Positions 27,495-35,142 of a stretch of 64,000 bases of DNA are shown one piece after another. Below the pieces are notes generated by a model that saw only the letters and a list, made by a program, of their open reading frames with translations, was not told the origin of the DNA and did not search any database. Made by a program: the position numbers and the translations under genes. How positions within the stretch are numbered: the stretch's first letter is position 1; every line of letters begins with the position of its first letter. The stretch is from Desulfovibrionaceae bacterium. GTDB taxonomy: Bacteria; Desulfobacterota; Desulfovibrionia; Desulfovibrionales; Desulfovibrionaceae. The stretch is taken from the NCBI GenBank assembly GCA_009782775.1, contig WRIL01000010.1, positions 1 through 64,000 on the forward strand. Reading direction: 5' to 3'.

Positions 27495-28520
27495 ATGAAT
27501 ATGCAGGAAATCCGCAAAAAAGCGCGGGAAAGAATCAAGAGCAAATGCAGGGTATGCCCGGTATGCGACGGCGTGGCCTGCGCCGGAGAGGTCCCCGGCA
27601 TGGGCGGCATCGGCACGGGGATTTCCTTTCAAAACAATATCGCCTCCTTGGCCGAACACCGGCTGATCATGCGCACCCTGCACGAGGCCAATGACCCGAG
27701 CACCGAGCTGGAACTATGGGGGAAAAAACTCTTCATGCCGGTCATGACCGCTCCGGTGGGCAGCGTCGCCATTAACCTGGGCAGCGACATGAGCGACCCG
27801 GATTATACCCGGCACATGATCAACGGATGCGGCGCATTGAACATCCTGGGAGGGGTGGGTGACCACATGGTCCTGGATATCTTCAGGCAATACATGGAAA
27901 ACGTGTCCGGGCACGGTTCCCTGGCCGTGCCCTTCATCAAACCCTGGGGCGCGCTTCAGGAAATTACCGTCCGCATGGACTTGGCCGTCGCCGCCGGGGT
28001 GGACATCTGCGGCATGGATGTGGATGGGGCCGGACTCCCCACCCTGCGCCAAAACAGCGTTCCGGTCCGGGTCACTTCCCCCAAGGCCCTGGCCGGCATT
28101 GTGGCCGAGGCCCACAAACGCAAAATGAAATTCATCGTCAAGGGCATTATGAGCGTGGATGAGGCCCGTCTGGTCGTCGAGTCCGGGGCGGACGCCCTGG
28201 TGGTCTCCAACCACGGCGGACGCTCGCTGGATTACTGCCAGGGCGCCGCCGAGGTGTTGCCGGACATCGCCCAGGCAGTTGGCAAGAATATCTTGGTGAT
28301 GGTGGACGGCGGCATCCGCAGCGGCGGCGACGTGCTCAAGACCCTGGCCTTGGGCGCCAAAATGGCGCTCATTTGCCGCCCGGTCATGGTGGCCATCCAC
28401 GGCGATGAAGAAAACGGGCTGCCCACTTACTTGCGCCTGATCCAGGATCAGCTCGTCCAGGCCATGCGCCTGACCGGCTGCGCGGCTCCGGCCGCCGTAA
28501 ACCGGCATATTCTGGCATAG
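27495..28520 (+). CDS. FMN-dependent alpha-hydroxy-acid dehydrogenase (lactate oxidase/glycolate oxidase family)
   Basis: A 341-residue TIM-barrel flavoprotein. Family marks: PVMTAPVGSVAINLG, DVDGAGLPTLRQN, the lysine in FIVKGIMSVDEAR, catalytic His in VSNHGGRSLDYC, and the FMN phosphate loop MVDGGIRSGGDVLKTLALGA. It likely oxidises an L-2-hydroxy acid such as lactate, a key electron donor in these bacteria; the substrate is not fixed by sequence. The N-terminus is unusual for the aerobic oxidases in carrying four closely spaced cysteines (CRVCPVCDGVAC), which could bind a metal or cluster. AGGAGG precedes the start; ATG 27501 is an alternative. Confidence 0.85.
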   Translation: MNMQEIRKKARERIKSKCRVCPVCDGVACAGEVPGMGGIGTGISFQNNIASLAEHRLIMRTLHEANDPSTELELWGKKLFMPVMTAPVGSVAINLGSDMSDPDYTRHMINGCGALNILGGVGDHMVLDIFRQYMENVSGHGSLAVPFIKPWGALQEITVRMDLAVAAGVDICGMDVDGAGLPTLRQNSVPVRVTSPKALAGIVAEAHKRKMKFIVKGIMSVDEARLVVESGADALVVSNHGGRSLDYCQGAAEVLPDIAQAVGKNILVMVDGGIRSGGDVLKTLALGAKMALICRPVMVAIHGDEENGLPTYLRLIQDQLVQAMRLTGCAAPAAVNRHILA

Positions 28521-28544
28521 AGGCCGCACAAACGGCAGGCTCTA

Positions 28545-28573
28545 TTGACCTGAACAAACTCCGCGGATATAGC
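28545..28573 (+). promoter_or_regulatory. Sigma-70-like promoter before the 28632 gene
   Basis: TTGACC (28545-28550), 17-nt spacer, TATAGC (28568-28573). It lies 58 nt before the ATG of the small membrane protein. Confidence 0.55.
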
Positions 28574-28631
28574 GAAAAATATAAGCAAGATCACTATGGT
28601 TGATTTTCATTACAGGCAGGGATAGTTTTTT

Positions 28632-28871
28632 ATGCGGGCATTACTTGAGGCCCTGCCAGGGCCGTGGTGGTTCAAGCCTATACTTCTGCTTTTGCCCATG
28701 CTTCCCAACTGGTGGGGACTATGGCATGCCTGGAGGCACAGTTTCGCGAATCCGGCTGTCAGGATGCTCTGGATGTGCGCCTGTGTGTTCCTGCCGGTGG
28801 CGGGAGGGCTGGCCTACCTGCTCTGGGGACGCGCCGGGACGCTGAAAGATGGAGAACCGTTTTATGATTAG
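28632..28871 (+). CDS. Small two-span membrane protein (PLDc_N-like)
   Basis: 79 residues with two hydrophobic spans, at about 14-32 (FKPILLLLPMLPNWWGLW) and 42-62 (VRMLWMCACVFLPVAGGLAYLL). The second span, ending in LLWGRAG, resembles the short phospholipase D-nuclease N-terminal (PLDc_N) membrane hairpin. Function unknown. The 3' end overlaps the cpoB start by 8 nt, so it is probably expressed with that envelope gene. Confidence 0.6.
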   Translation: MRALLEALPGPWWFKPILLLLPMLPNWWGLWHAWRHSFANPAVRMLWMCACVFLPVAGGLAYLLWGRAGTLKDGEPFYD

Positions 28872-29712
28872 GCAAAAACCGCGAATTACCCAGAAGCTGC
28901 CAGCCCTTGCGCTTGTCCTTACGGGCATCCTGCTCCTGAGCGCCTGCGCGGATCTCTCGCACCGTGATCTTACGACCGTCAGCGGGCGCCTGGATAACCA
29001 GGCTGAACAAATCCAACGTCTCAATAACCAGATGGGACTGGACTCTGACGGCATTGTGCCGGGGCAGGCCGAGATCTGGGCGCAGCTCCAGAGTTTACGC
29101 CAGGATATCAACTTGCTGCGGGGCGATGTGGATAACTTGGCCAGTCAGGGCGCGGCCGGCCCGGAAGTGCATAAATTGCGCGAACAAGTGGGCAAATTGG
29201 AAGCGACCGTCGGGCGGATGTCTTCGGAATTGGGCATGGATCTGCCCATGCTGGATGTCCGCGATCTCTCTCCGGCCGAACCAGCGCCAAGCGGCCAGAG
29301 CTCCCCCGCCGCCATTCCCGCCTCCCCGCAGAGCACAGATCTGTCCAAAGCCCTCTATGATTCCGGGACCAAGGCTTTCAGTGACCGCAAATATGCTGAC
29401 GCGGTGCGTATTTTCGCCGATTTTATCAATAACTATCCCCGGCACAACCTGATCAGCAACGCCCATTTCTGGCAAGGCGAATCCTATTACCAGATGAAGG
29501 ATTATAACAACGCCATCCTGGCTTACCAGCAGGTCATCGAAAAATACCCAGGGAGCAACAAAATCCAGTCCTCCATGCTTAAACAGGGCATAGCCATGCA
29601 TCGAAGCGACAAGAAAGACGCGGCCAGGGTACGCCTGAACGAACTGATCCGCAAATTCCCCAAGAGCCAGGAAGCTACCAGGGCCAAACAATTTTTGGAG
29701 AGCAACCCTTAA
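28864..29712 (+). CDS. cpoB: Tol-Pal associated coiled-coil/TPR protein CpoB (YbgF)
   Basis: A 282-residue lipoprotein-like periplasmic protein. The start is placed at ATG 28864 (GGAG about 9 nt upstream) instead of 28849. The lipobox is LLSAC near residue 27. An N-terminal coiled coil follows (SGRLDNQAEQIQRLNNQ, LQSLRQDINLLRGDVDNL), then three TPRs near the C-terminus (ALYDSGTKAFSDRKYADAV, FWQGESYYQMKDYNNAIL, RVRLNELIRKFPKSQEA). CpoB coordinates Tol-Pal with peptidoglycan synthesis. Classical CpoB is not lipidated, so the lipobox is a small departure. No tol/pal gene is adjacent. Confidence 0.85.
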   Translation: MIRQKPRITQKLPALALVLTGILLLSACADLSHRDLTTVSGRLDNQAEQIQRLNNQMGLDSDGIVPGQAEIWAQLQSLRQDINLLRGDVDNLASQGAAGPEVHKLREQVGKLEATVGRMSSELGMDLPMLDVRDLSPAEPAPSGQSSPAAIPASPQSTDLSKALYDSGTKAFSDRKYADAVRIFADFINNYPRHNLISNAHFWQGESYYQMKDYNNAILAYQQVIEKYPGSNKIQSSMLKQGIAMHRSDKKDAARVRLNELIRKFPKSQEATRAKQFLESNP

Positions 29713-29759
29713 AATAGTTTAACCTTAAAAATACGCGTCTCGGGCGCGGCGGGTAAATT

Positions 29760-30317
29760 ATGAGCAACGAAGACGAAAACGGTAGTGACAGCCGCGACTA
29801 TTCCAGGATTTCCTGTTTTCTGAAGGCCATTTACAGGAAGATGAGCCACCCGGAAGAGCCCCAGCTCTGCCCAAGCAGCGGCATCAGCGTGGAAGACAAG
29901 AACTTCCGGGATCGCTTTGCCGCCAATCCTTCCAATATGGCGGAATCGGTGGTGTCTTTTCTTCTGAACCTGGACAGCAAACTGGACCGGATCATAGCCC
30001 AGATCAACAAAGACACCCTGACCACTTACTTCAACAGGCAGATGGTGGTGCTGGATCTGAGCGCTTCCGGACTCCTGGTCCATGCCACCGATTTACAGGC
30101 GGGTGATGACCTGGAGATGGTGCTCTTTCTGGGAGAATTGCCCCCGATAATGGTTTCCGGCGTACTCACGGTGCTGCGCCAGGGCAAGCCCCTGCCAGGC
30201 GTTGGCCCCACCTTCGCCCTTAGATTCACCCGTCTGCGCGAAAGCGAACGCGAACAGATCGTCCGCTTTGTCTTCAAGGAAAACCGCGAACGGGTCCGTA
30301 CCGAAAAACTCCGGTAA
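29760..30317 (+). CDS. PilZ domain protein (putative c-di-GMP receptor)
   Basis: A 185-residue cytoplasmic protein. PilZ domains bind cyclic di-GMP. The motif DLSASGLLVHAT near residue 98 is the PilZ D/NxSxxG signature; the RxxxR element is not obvious immediately before it. The N-terminal 90 residues (ISCFLKAIYRKM ... NLDSKLDRIIAQINKD) resemble the N-terminal PilZN-like helical part seen in Desulfovibrio PilZ proteins, from memory. An HD-GYP phosphodiesterase is encoded elsewhere in the window. Ligand binding is inferred. Confidence 0.8.
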   Translation: MSNEDENGSDSRDYSRISCFLKAIYRKMSHPEEPQLCPSSGISVEDKNFRDRFAANPSNMAESVVSFLLNLDSKLDRIIAQINKDTLTTYFNRQMVVLDLSASGLLVHATDLQAGDDLEMVLFLGELPPIMVSGVLTVLRQGKPLPGVGPTFALRFTRLRESEREQIVRFVFKENRERVRTEKLR

Positions 30318-30319
30318 GG

Positions 30320-30988
30320 TCAGCGGGAAGCGCGTTTGCGCAGCCAAGCTCTGCCGCCCTCGACGACCATCGGGAGGACGGAAATGATAATTATAGCGTA
30401 GATGACCAGGGAAAAGTTCTCCTGCACCCAGGGATGGTTGCCCATGAAGAAACCGGCGTTGACCAGGAGCAGCACCCAGATGGCGGCCCCGGTGAAATTG
30501 AAAAAGACGAAACGGCCCCGGTTCATCTTGCCAACCCCGGCCACAAAGGGGGCGAAGGTGCGAATAATGGGGACAAAGCGGGCCAGGATAATGGCCTTGC
30601 CTCCGTGGGTTTCGTAAAATCTCTGGGCGGCCAGCAGGTGTTCGCGCTTCAGCAGGCGATATTCCTTTTCAAAGACCCGGCGGCCCAGGTAGCGGCCGAT
30701 GCTGTAGTTGACCTGATCCCCCAGGATGGCGGGGATGAAGATTATAAGCATGACCATAGGGTGGGAAAGCGCGCCGGCGCCAGCCAGGGCGCCGGCGGCA
30801 AAGAGCAGGGAATCTCCGGGCAGGAAGGGCGTTACCACCAGCCCGGTTTCGCAGAAGATGACCATGAAAAGCAGAAGATAGACCCACCTGCCGTAAGCTT
30901 CCACCAGGGGAAACAGGTATTTGTCCACATGTAGGGCCAAATCCGCAAGATAAAAGGTCGAATTCGACAAATGATCGAAAATTTCCAT
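30320..30988 (-). CDS. DedA family membrane protein
   Basis: A 222-residue multi-span inner-membrane protein of the DedA/SNARE-associated family, linked to lipid scrambling (undecaprenyl-phosphate or phospholipid recycling) and membrane homeostasis. Typical features: ETGLVVTPFLPGDSLLFAAGAL near the first spans, the glycine-rich GRYLGRR, and the conserved HGGKAIILARFVPIIRTFAPFVAG segment. It ends the reverse operon that starts with the hybrid kinase; the gap to the exonuclease gene is a single base. Confidence 0.92.
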   Translation of the reverse strand: MEIFDHLSNSTFYLADLALHVDKYLFPLVEAYGRWVYLLLFMVIFCETGLVVTPFLPGDSLLFAAGALAGAGALSHPMVMLIIFIPAILGDQVNYSIGRYLGRRVFEKEYRLLKREHLLAAQRFYETHGGKAIILARFVPIIRTFAPFVAGVGKMNRGRFVFFNFTGAAIWVLLLVNAGFFMGNHPWVQENFSLVIYAIIIISVLPMVVEGGRAWLRKRASR

Positions 30989-30989
30989 C

Positions 30990-31577
30990 TCACGTCAAGC
31001 CGAACTTGCGGAATTGCAGGTAAATGCGCAGGCCGATCCAGGCATCCGTGGCCGCATAGCTGATCTGCTTGGAGGTCAGCCTGGCCTGGCTCCAGTTGGA
31101 GCAGCGCATGCTTTTGGAAATGCGTACCCCCAAAAAGCACGCGGCCAAACCGCGCAGACTGTGCTGGGCAATGTTGTGCCGGGCGGCCAGTTTTCCCAGA
31201 TCCACCATGCCGGCGGGCTGGAAGTCGCCCAGGCAGCGCAGGGCGCGGATATCGTTATCCACGGCCACCCCGGCCTTGAGCACATCTTCCCTGGCCAGCA
31301 AAACGAAAAGTTTGTCCGGGCTGATCTTCTGCAGACGGAACAGGTAAACCGCCTCCTCGGAGGCCAGTTGCACGAGGCTTGGGGGGTAAGCCTCGCCTTT
31401 TTTAAAGGTCGGCCGGGTTTCCGTGTCAAAACCCAGAAAAGACTCCCCGGAAAGTTCTTCCAGGGCGCTTTCCAGTTCTTCATCCGTCTGCACGAGCACG
31501 GTCTTGCCGTCATAACGGCACAGCGGGCAGCGCAGCACTTCCTCTTTAGTCAGAGCCGGGTTGAAGTCCGCCTGCAT
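30990..31577 (-). CDS. RNase D/WRN-like 3'-5' exonuclease domain protein
   Basis: 195 residues, a lone DEDDy exonuclease domain. Metal ligands are visible in GFDTETRP (exo I), AVDNDIRALRCLG (exo II region) and the tyrosine-type exo III YAATDAWIGLRIY. The spacing matches bacterial RNase D/WRN-like stand-alone domains without HRDC. Substrate (tRNA ends, DNA) is unknown. It lies 6 nt after the periplasmic binding protein gene and 1 nt before dedA in the same operon. Confidence 0.88.
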   Translation of the reverse strand: MQADFNPALTKEEVLRCPLCRYDGKTVLVQTDEELESALEELSGESFLGFDTETRPTFKKGEAYPPSLVQLASEEAVYLFRLQKISPDKLFVLLAREDVLKAGVAVDNDIRALRCLGDFQPAGMVDLGKLAARHNIAQHSLRGLAACFLGVRISKSMRCSNWSQARLTSKQISYAATDAWIGLRIYLQFRKFGLT

Positions 31578-31583
31578 AGGATC

Positions 31584-32606
31584 CTATTTGTCGCCTTCAT
31601 AGGGAGCATAGGGGATGCGGATGGCAATGCCGCTTTCATCCCAGGCGTAGCCGGTGCCTTCCAGCAGGTCTTTGCCGGCCACGGCGTTCAGCAAGATAGC
31701 GGCCACCGCCTTGCCCATGGCCTCGGCATCCTGCTTGACCGTGGCGCTCATCTTGCCTTGCCGGATGGCCTCAATGGCTTGGGGAACGGCATCCACCCCC
31801 ACCACCGGAATGAACTTGCTTTTATCCCCGGTATTGTACCCGTTGGCGTTCAGGGCGGCGATGGCTCCCAAGGCCATGGAGTCATTATTGGCGATAACCA
31901 ACTCGATATCCTTGCCGTAAGAGGTGAAGGCCAGCATCATGGCCTGCCGGGCCAGATTTTCATCCCATTCGCACATATAGGTCTGGCCGATCTGCACCAA
32001 AGGCACGCCTTTTTCCACAGCCTGACGCACACTGTATTCCGTGCGGGCTATGGCCTCGGGGTTGTCGGGATTGGCCTGCAGCATGACGTACTGGAACTTG
32101 CCGTCCTTGTTCAGGTCAAATTCCGGATGGTCATCCCAGAGTCTTTTGATGATCTCGCCCTGGAGCTTGCCGGCGTCAATGGTATTGGTACCCACGAAGC
32201 AGGCTCCCCCGGCGTAGCTCTTAATACTGGCGAGGTCCGGCTCGCGGTTGAAGAAAATTACCGGAATGCCTGCTTTTTTGGCCTTATCGGCCACCATGGA
32301 CGCGGCCTGCGGCTCCACTATATTCACGGCCAAGGCATTGACTTTTTTATCCAGCAAGTCTTCGATCTGCTCAATCTGGGTCAGTTGATCCTGTTTGGCA
32401 GCCAGCACTTCCACCACGGCCTTCCCGGCCAGGGCGACCTGCATCTCCCGGCTGACCATGGAAATATAGGTGTCATCATCCCGGTAAAGCAGGAGCCCTA
32501 CGCTTGGATCGGCCTTTTGTCCCGCTTCGCTGTAAACGGCCGGAAACGTGAAACCACCGATCAGCGCCAGGAGCAAAACCCAGCGGAACAGAATATTTTT
32601 CGGCAT
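31584..32606 (-). CDS. Galactose/glucose-type periplasmic binding protein (MglB-like), orphan
   Basis: A 340-residue type I periplasmic sugar-binding protein with a signal peptide (FRWVLLLALIGGFTFPAVYSEA). VNIVEPQAASMVADKAKKAG, PVIFFNREPD, and the calcium loop DLNKDGKFQ are close to the E. coli galactose-binding protein. VIANNDSMALGAIAAL and GVDAVPQAIEAIRQGKMSATVKQD complete the family. No permease or ATPase gene is present, and it lies 20 nt after a hybrid histidine kinase in the same operon. A sensing role, rather than transport, is plausible. AAGGAGGG precedes the ATG. Confidence 0.9.
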   Translation of the reverse strand: MPKNILFRWVLLLALIGGFTFPAVYSEAGQKADPSVGLLLYRDDDTYISMVSREMQVALAGKAVVEVLAAKQDQLTQIEQIEDLLDKKVNALAVNIVEPQAASMVADKAKKAGIPVIFFNREPDLASIKSYAGGACFVGTNTIDAGKLQGEIIKRLWDDHPEFDLNKDGKFQYVMLQANPDNPEAIARTEYSVRQAVEKGVPLVQIGQTYMCEWDENLARQAMMLAFTSYGKDIELVIANNDSMALGAIAALNANGYNTGDKSKFIPVVGVDAVPQAIEAIRQGKMSATVKQDAEAMGKAVAAILLNAVAGKDLLEGTGYAWDESGIAIRIPYAPYEGDK

Positions 32607-32626
32607 ATTGCCCTCCTTAAAATGTT

Positions 32627-34948
32627 TCAGCCCACCTCCCCGGGGTGCTGGTGCACACCCCAGTACAGAAGGGTGTCGTGCAGTTCCTTGGCATCCAGGG
32701 GTTTGGTGATATGCGCGTCCATGCCCGCTTCCAGGCTTTTTTCCCGGTCTCCGCTCATGGCGTTGGCGGTCATGGCGATAATCGGAATATCGCGGGCCCT
32801 GGGCGCGGCCTCGGCGCGGATGGTCCGCGCGGCGGTGAGTCCGTCCATGATCGGCATCTGGATATCCATGAGAATAAGGTCGAATTTTTCTCTCTGCCAG
32901 ACTTTTACCGCCTCCGCGCCATTGGAAGCCACCTTGGCGCTCACCCCCATGCCCTCCAGCACCCCCACGGCGATTTCCTGGTTAATCTCGTTATCTTCCA
33001 CCAGGAGCACATGCATCGGCGGCAGGAGGGATTCTTCAGGTCCGGCCTCGGCTTTTTCCAGATTTTCACTTGAACCTGGGCTTACGCGCACGGTAAAGTA
33101 AAAGGCGCTACCCCGGCCCATTTCGCTTTCCACCCAGATATCCCCGCCCATCAGCCTGGAAAGGGATTTACAGATAGTCAGCCCCAAGCCGGTGCCTCCG
33201 TATTTGCGGGTAGTGGAACCGTCGGCCTGGGAAAAAGCCTCGAAAATGTGCGGCCGGGCCTCGGCGCTGATGCCGATGCCCGTGTCCTTTATGGCAAAGA
33301 GCAGGCACAGGCTGTCATCTCCGTCCTCCAACGAAGCTGAGGGAAGCGCGGCTGAAGCCTCGGGCGGGGGAACCAGATCCGCTGGCGGAAGGGAGATGCG
33401 CAGACTGACCTTGCCTTTTTCAGTAAATTTCAGGGCATTGGAGCAGATATTGATACAGATTTGGGAAAGGCGCAAGGAATCGCCGCTGATGACGTCCGGA
33501 ACATCCTCGGCCACCGAAAAATCCAGTTCCAGGCCTTTTTCCTGGCTTTTAACTTGCAGCATATCATAGATGGAGTTCAACATCGCGGACAGACTCATGT
33601 CCTTGGGGACAATCTCCATTTTGTCGGCTTCCATCTTGGAAAAATCCAGAATATCGTTGATCACGCCCAACAGGGTTTTGGCCGCCCCGTCAATGCGATG
33701 CAGATAATTCATCTGTTTTTCGCCGGGGTGATCGTGCATGGCCAGGTAAGCCATACCGATGATCCCGTTCATGGGCGTACGGATTTCATGGCTCATGCGG
33801 GCCAGGAATTCACTCTTGGCCTTGGTGGCCGCCTCGGCCCGCTGAAGCATGTCGGTAAGGGTGGCGACCATCTGGCTCAGACTCTCGGCCAAATCCCCCA
33901 ATTCGTCCTTGCGGCTGACCCCGGTGGAAATGCCCTGTTCGCCGCGGGTGATCTGCCCGGCGAAAAGGCTGAGGCGCTTGATATCCCTGGTGACCGGAAA
34001 AATGTATAAACAGAGGCAGAACACCGCCAGAAACGCGGTGATCAGGCTGGAGCCCATGGCCGCGTTCTGTATGGTCGTGAGATAGGAGTGCATGTATTCT
34101 TCATCGGCAATGACCAGGGCGTAAAGATCGGTCTGGGGGATGTGGTAAAAGCCGATGGTCTTGGTCTCCCCTTCCATTACGGCTTGCAGGTTGCCGGAAA
34201 CCCTGGCGTGCGCCTCATCGAACCAAGCGGCGTTGACAAATTCCCGGCTGTTCACGTCCTGGGAGCGCACGGCGGAAACTATTTCCCCATCGGCATTGGT
34301 GACGTACGGCCGCAAACCTGGCCTAGCGTTTTCCCGCAGAACGCCGCGGGTGATCTTGGATAGCTGCAAGGCGCCTACGATGGCCCCGGCCTTGCCACTA
34401 TACACCACCTTGAGGGAAACCGGCAGCAGGATATCTCCGGTGACCGGGCTGGTGAAGGGTTTGGAAGCCACAAAGGTGTTTTTGTTCATGGTTTCCCTGA
34501 ACCAGCTCTGACCGCTGATGTCATTCATGGACCGGGCCAGTTCCAGGTCACCGGCCAGGATCTGCCCATCGCTGTTCAGCAGGAAAAGGGTTTCATAATA
34601 GCCGCAGGCCATCTTCATCCTCTGGAGCAAAGCGCTCAGGGAGGCGCGCACAACTTCCACGCCGGGCGCCGGTTGCCCGGAGGCGTCAAGATACGGAGGG
34701 AGCTCTACGCCTTCCAGCACGTTGGGCAGGCCGGCCGCCAAGATCATGTCCTTGCCGGCCCGCTGTAATTGAATGGCGATGCTGTTGCTCACCGCGCTGG
34801 TAGCGTCGTCGATCCTGTTGGAGCGGACATAGACGATGACCGACTCGGCGGTATGCACTATGTACGCCGTGAAAATGGACATGGTGACCAGGATGACGGT
34901 CAGGATGGAAAGGGGCAATTTGAGCCGCAGGCTCATGGGTTTCAGCAT
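32627..34948 (-). CDS. Hybrid sensor histidine kinase/response regulator with periplasmic sensor domain
   Basis: 773 residues. A first span at about 15-35 and a second at about 300-320 enclose a 260-residue periplasmic domain of dCache type ([32 protein letters not shown]). HAMP follows, then HisKA with the phosphorylated H387 ([13 protein letters not shown]), HATPase with [18 protein letters not shown] and GGTGLGL, and a C-terminal receiver with D695 ([13 protein letters not shown]). There is no Hpt or output domain, so phosphate must pass to a separate protein. It heads an operon with a galactose-type binding protein, a layout like LuxQ-LuxP. Confidence 0.92.
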   Translation of the reverse strand: MLKPMSLRLKLPLSILTVILVTMSIFTAYIVHTAESVIVYVRSNRIDDATSAVSNSIAIQLQRAGKDMILAAGLPNVLEGVELPPYLDASGQPAPGVEVVRASLSALLQRMKMACGYYETLFLLNSDGQILAGDLELARSMNDISGQSWFRETMNKNTFVASKPFTSPVTGDILLPVSLKVVYSGKAGAIVGALQLSKITRGVLRENARPGLRPYVTNADGEIVSAVRSQDVNSREFVNAAWFDEAHARVSGNLQAVMEGETKTIGFYHIPQTDLYALVIADEEYMHSYLTTIQNAAMGSSLITAFLAVFCLCLYIFPVTRDIKRLSLFAGQITRGEQGISTGVSRKDELGDLAESLSQMVATLTDMLQRAEAATKAKSEFLARMSHEIRTPMNGIIGMAYLAMHDHPGEKQMNYLHRIDGAAKTLLGVINDILDFSKMEADKMEIVPKDMSLSAMLNSIYDMLQVKSQEKGLELDFSVAEDVPDVISGDSLRLSQICINICSNALKFTEKGKVSLRISLPPADLVPPPEASAALPSASLEDGDDSLCLLFAIKDTGIGISAEARPHIFEAFSQADGSTTRKYGGTGLGLTICKSLSRLMGGDIWVESEMGRGSAFYFTVRVSPGSSENLEKAEAGPEESLLPPMHVLLVEDNEINQEIAVGVLEGMGVSAKVASNGAEAVKVWQREKFDLILMDIQMPIMDGLTAARTIRAEAAPRARDIPIIAMTANAMSGDREKSLEAGMDAHITKPLDAKELHDTLLYWGVHQHPGEVG

Positions 34949-35142
34949 CGCAACCCGCCGGGAACGAAACAGACGACCTTACATATACACAGTATCGGCA
35001 ATGTTTACCATCTTGTCCAGGTTAAGGCAAACTTCACATTACTACGCCATTTATGCCATCGCCTTGACAGCGCGCATAAAATCCGGTTGACTGCCGGTTC
35101 AGCCGGGCTTTTCTGGATCAATTCCGGCGACACGGAGGGATC

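Noticed and set aside
31014-33101. 695-codon forward frame across the exonuclease, binding protein and kinase genes
   Set aside because: It spans three well-supported genes on the other strand and the gaps between them; composition is His/Gly-rich shadow type.
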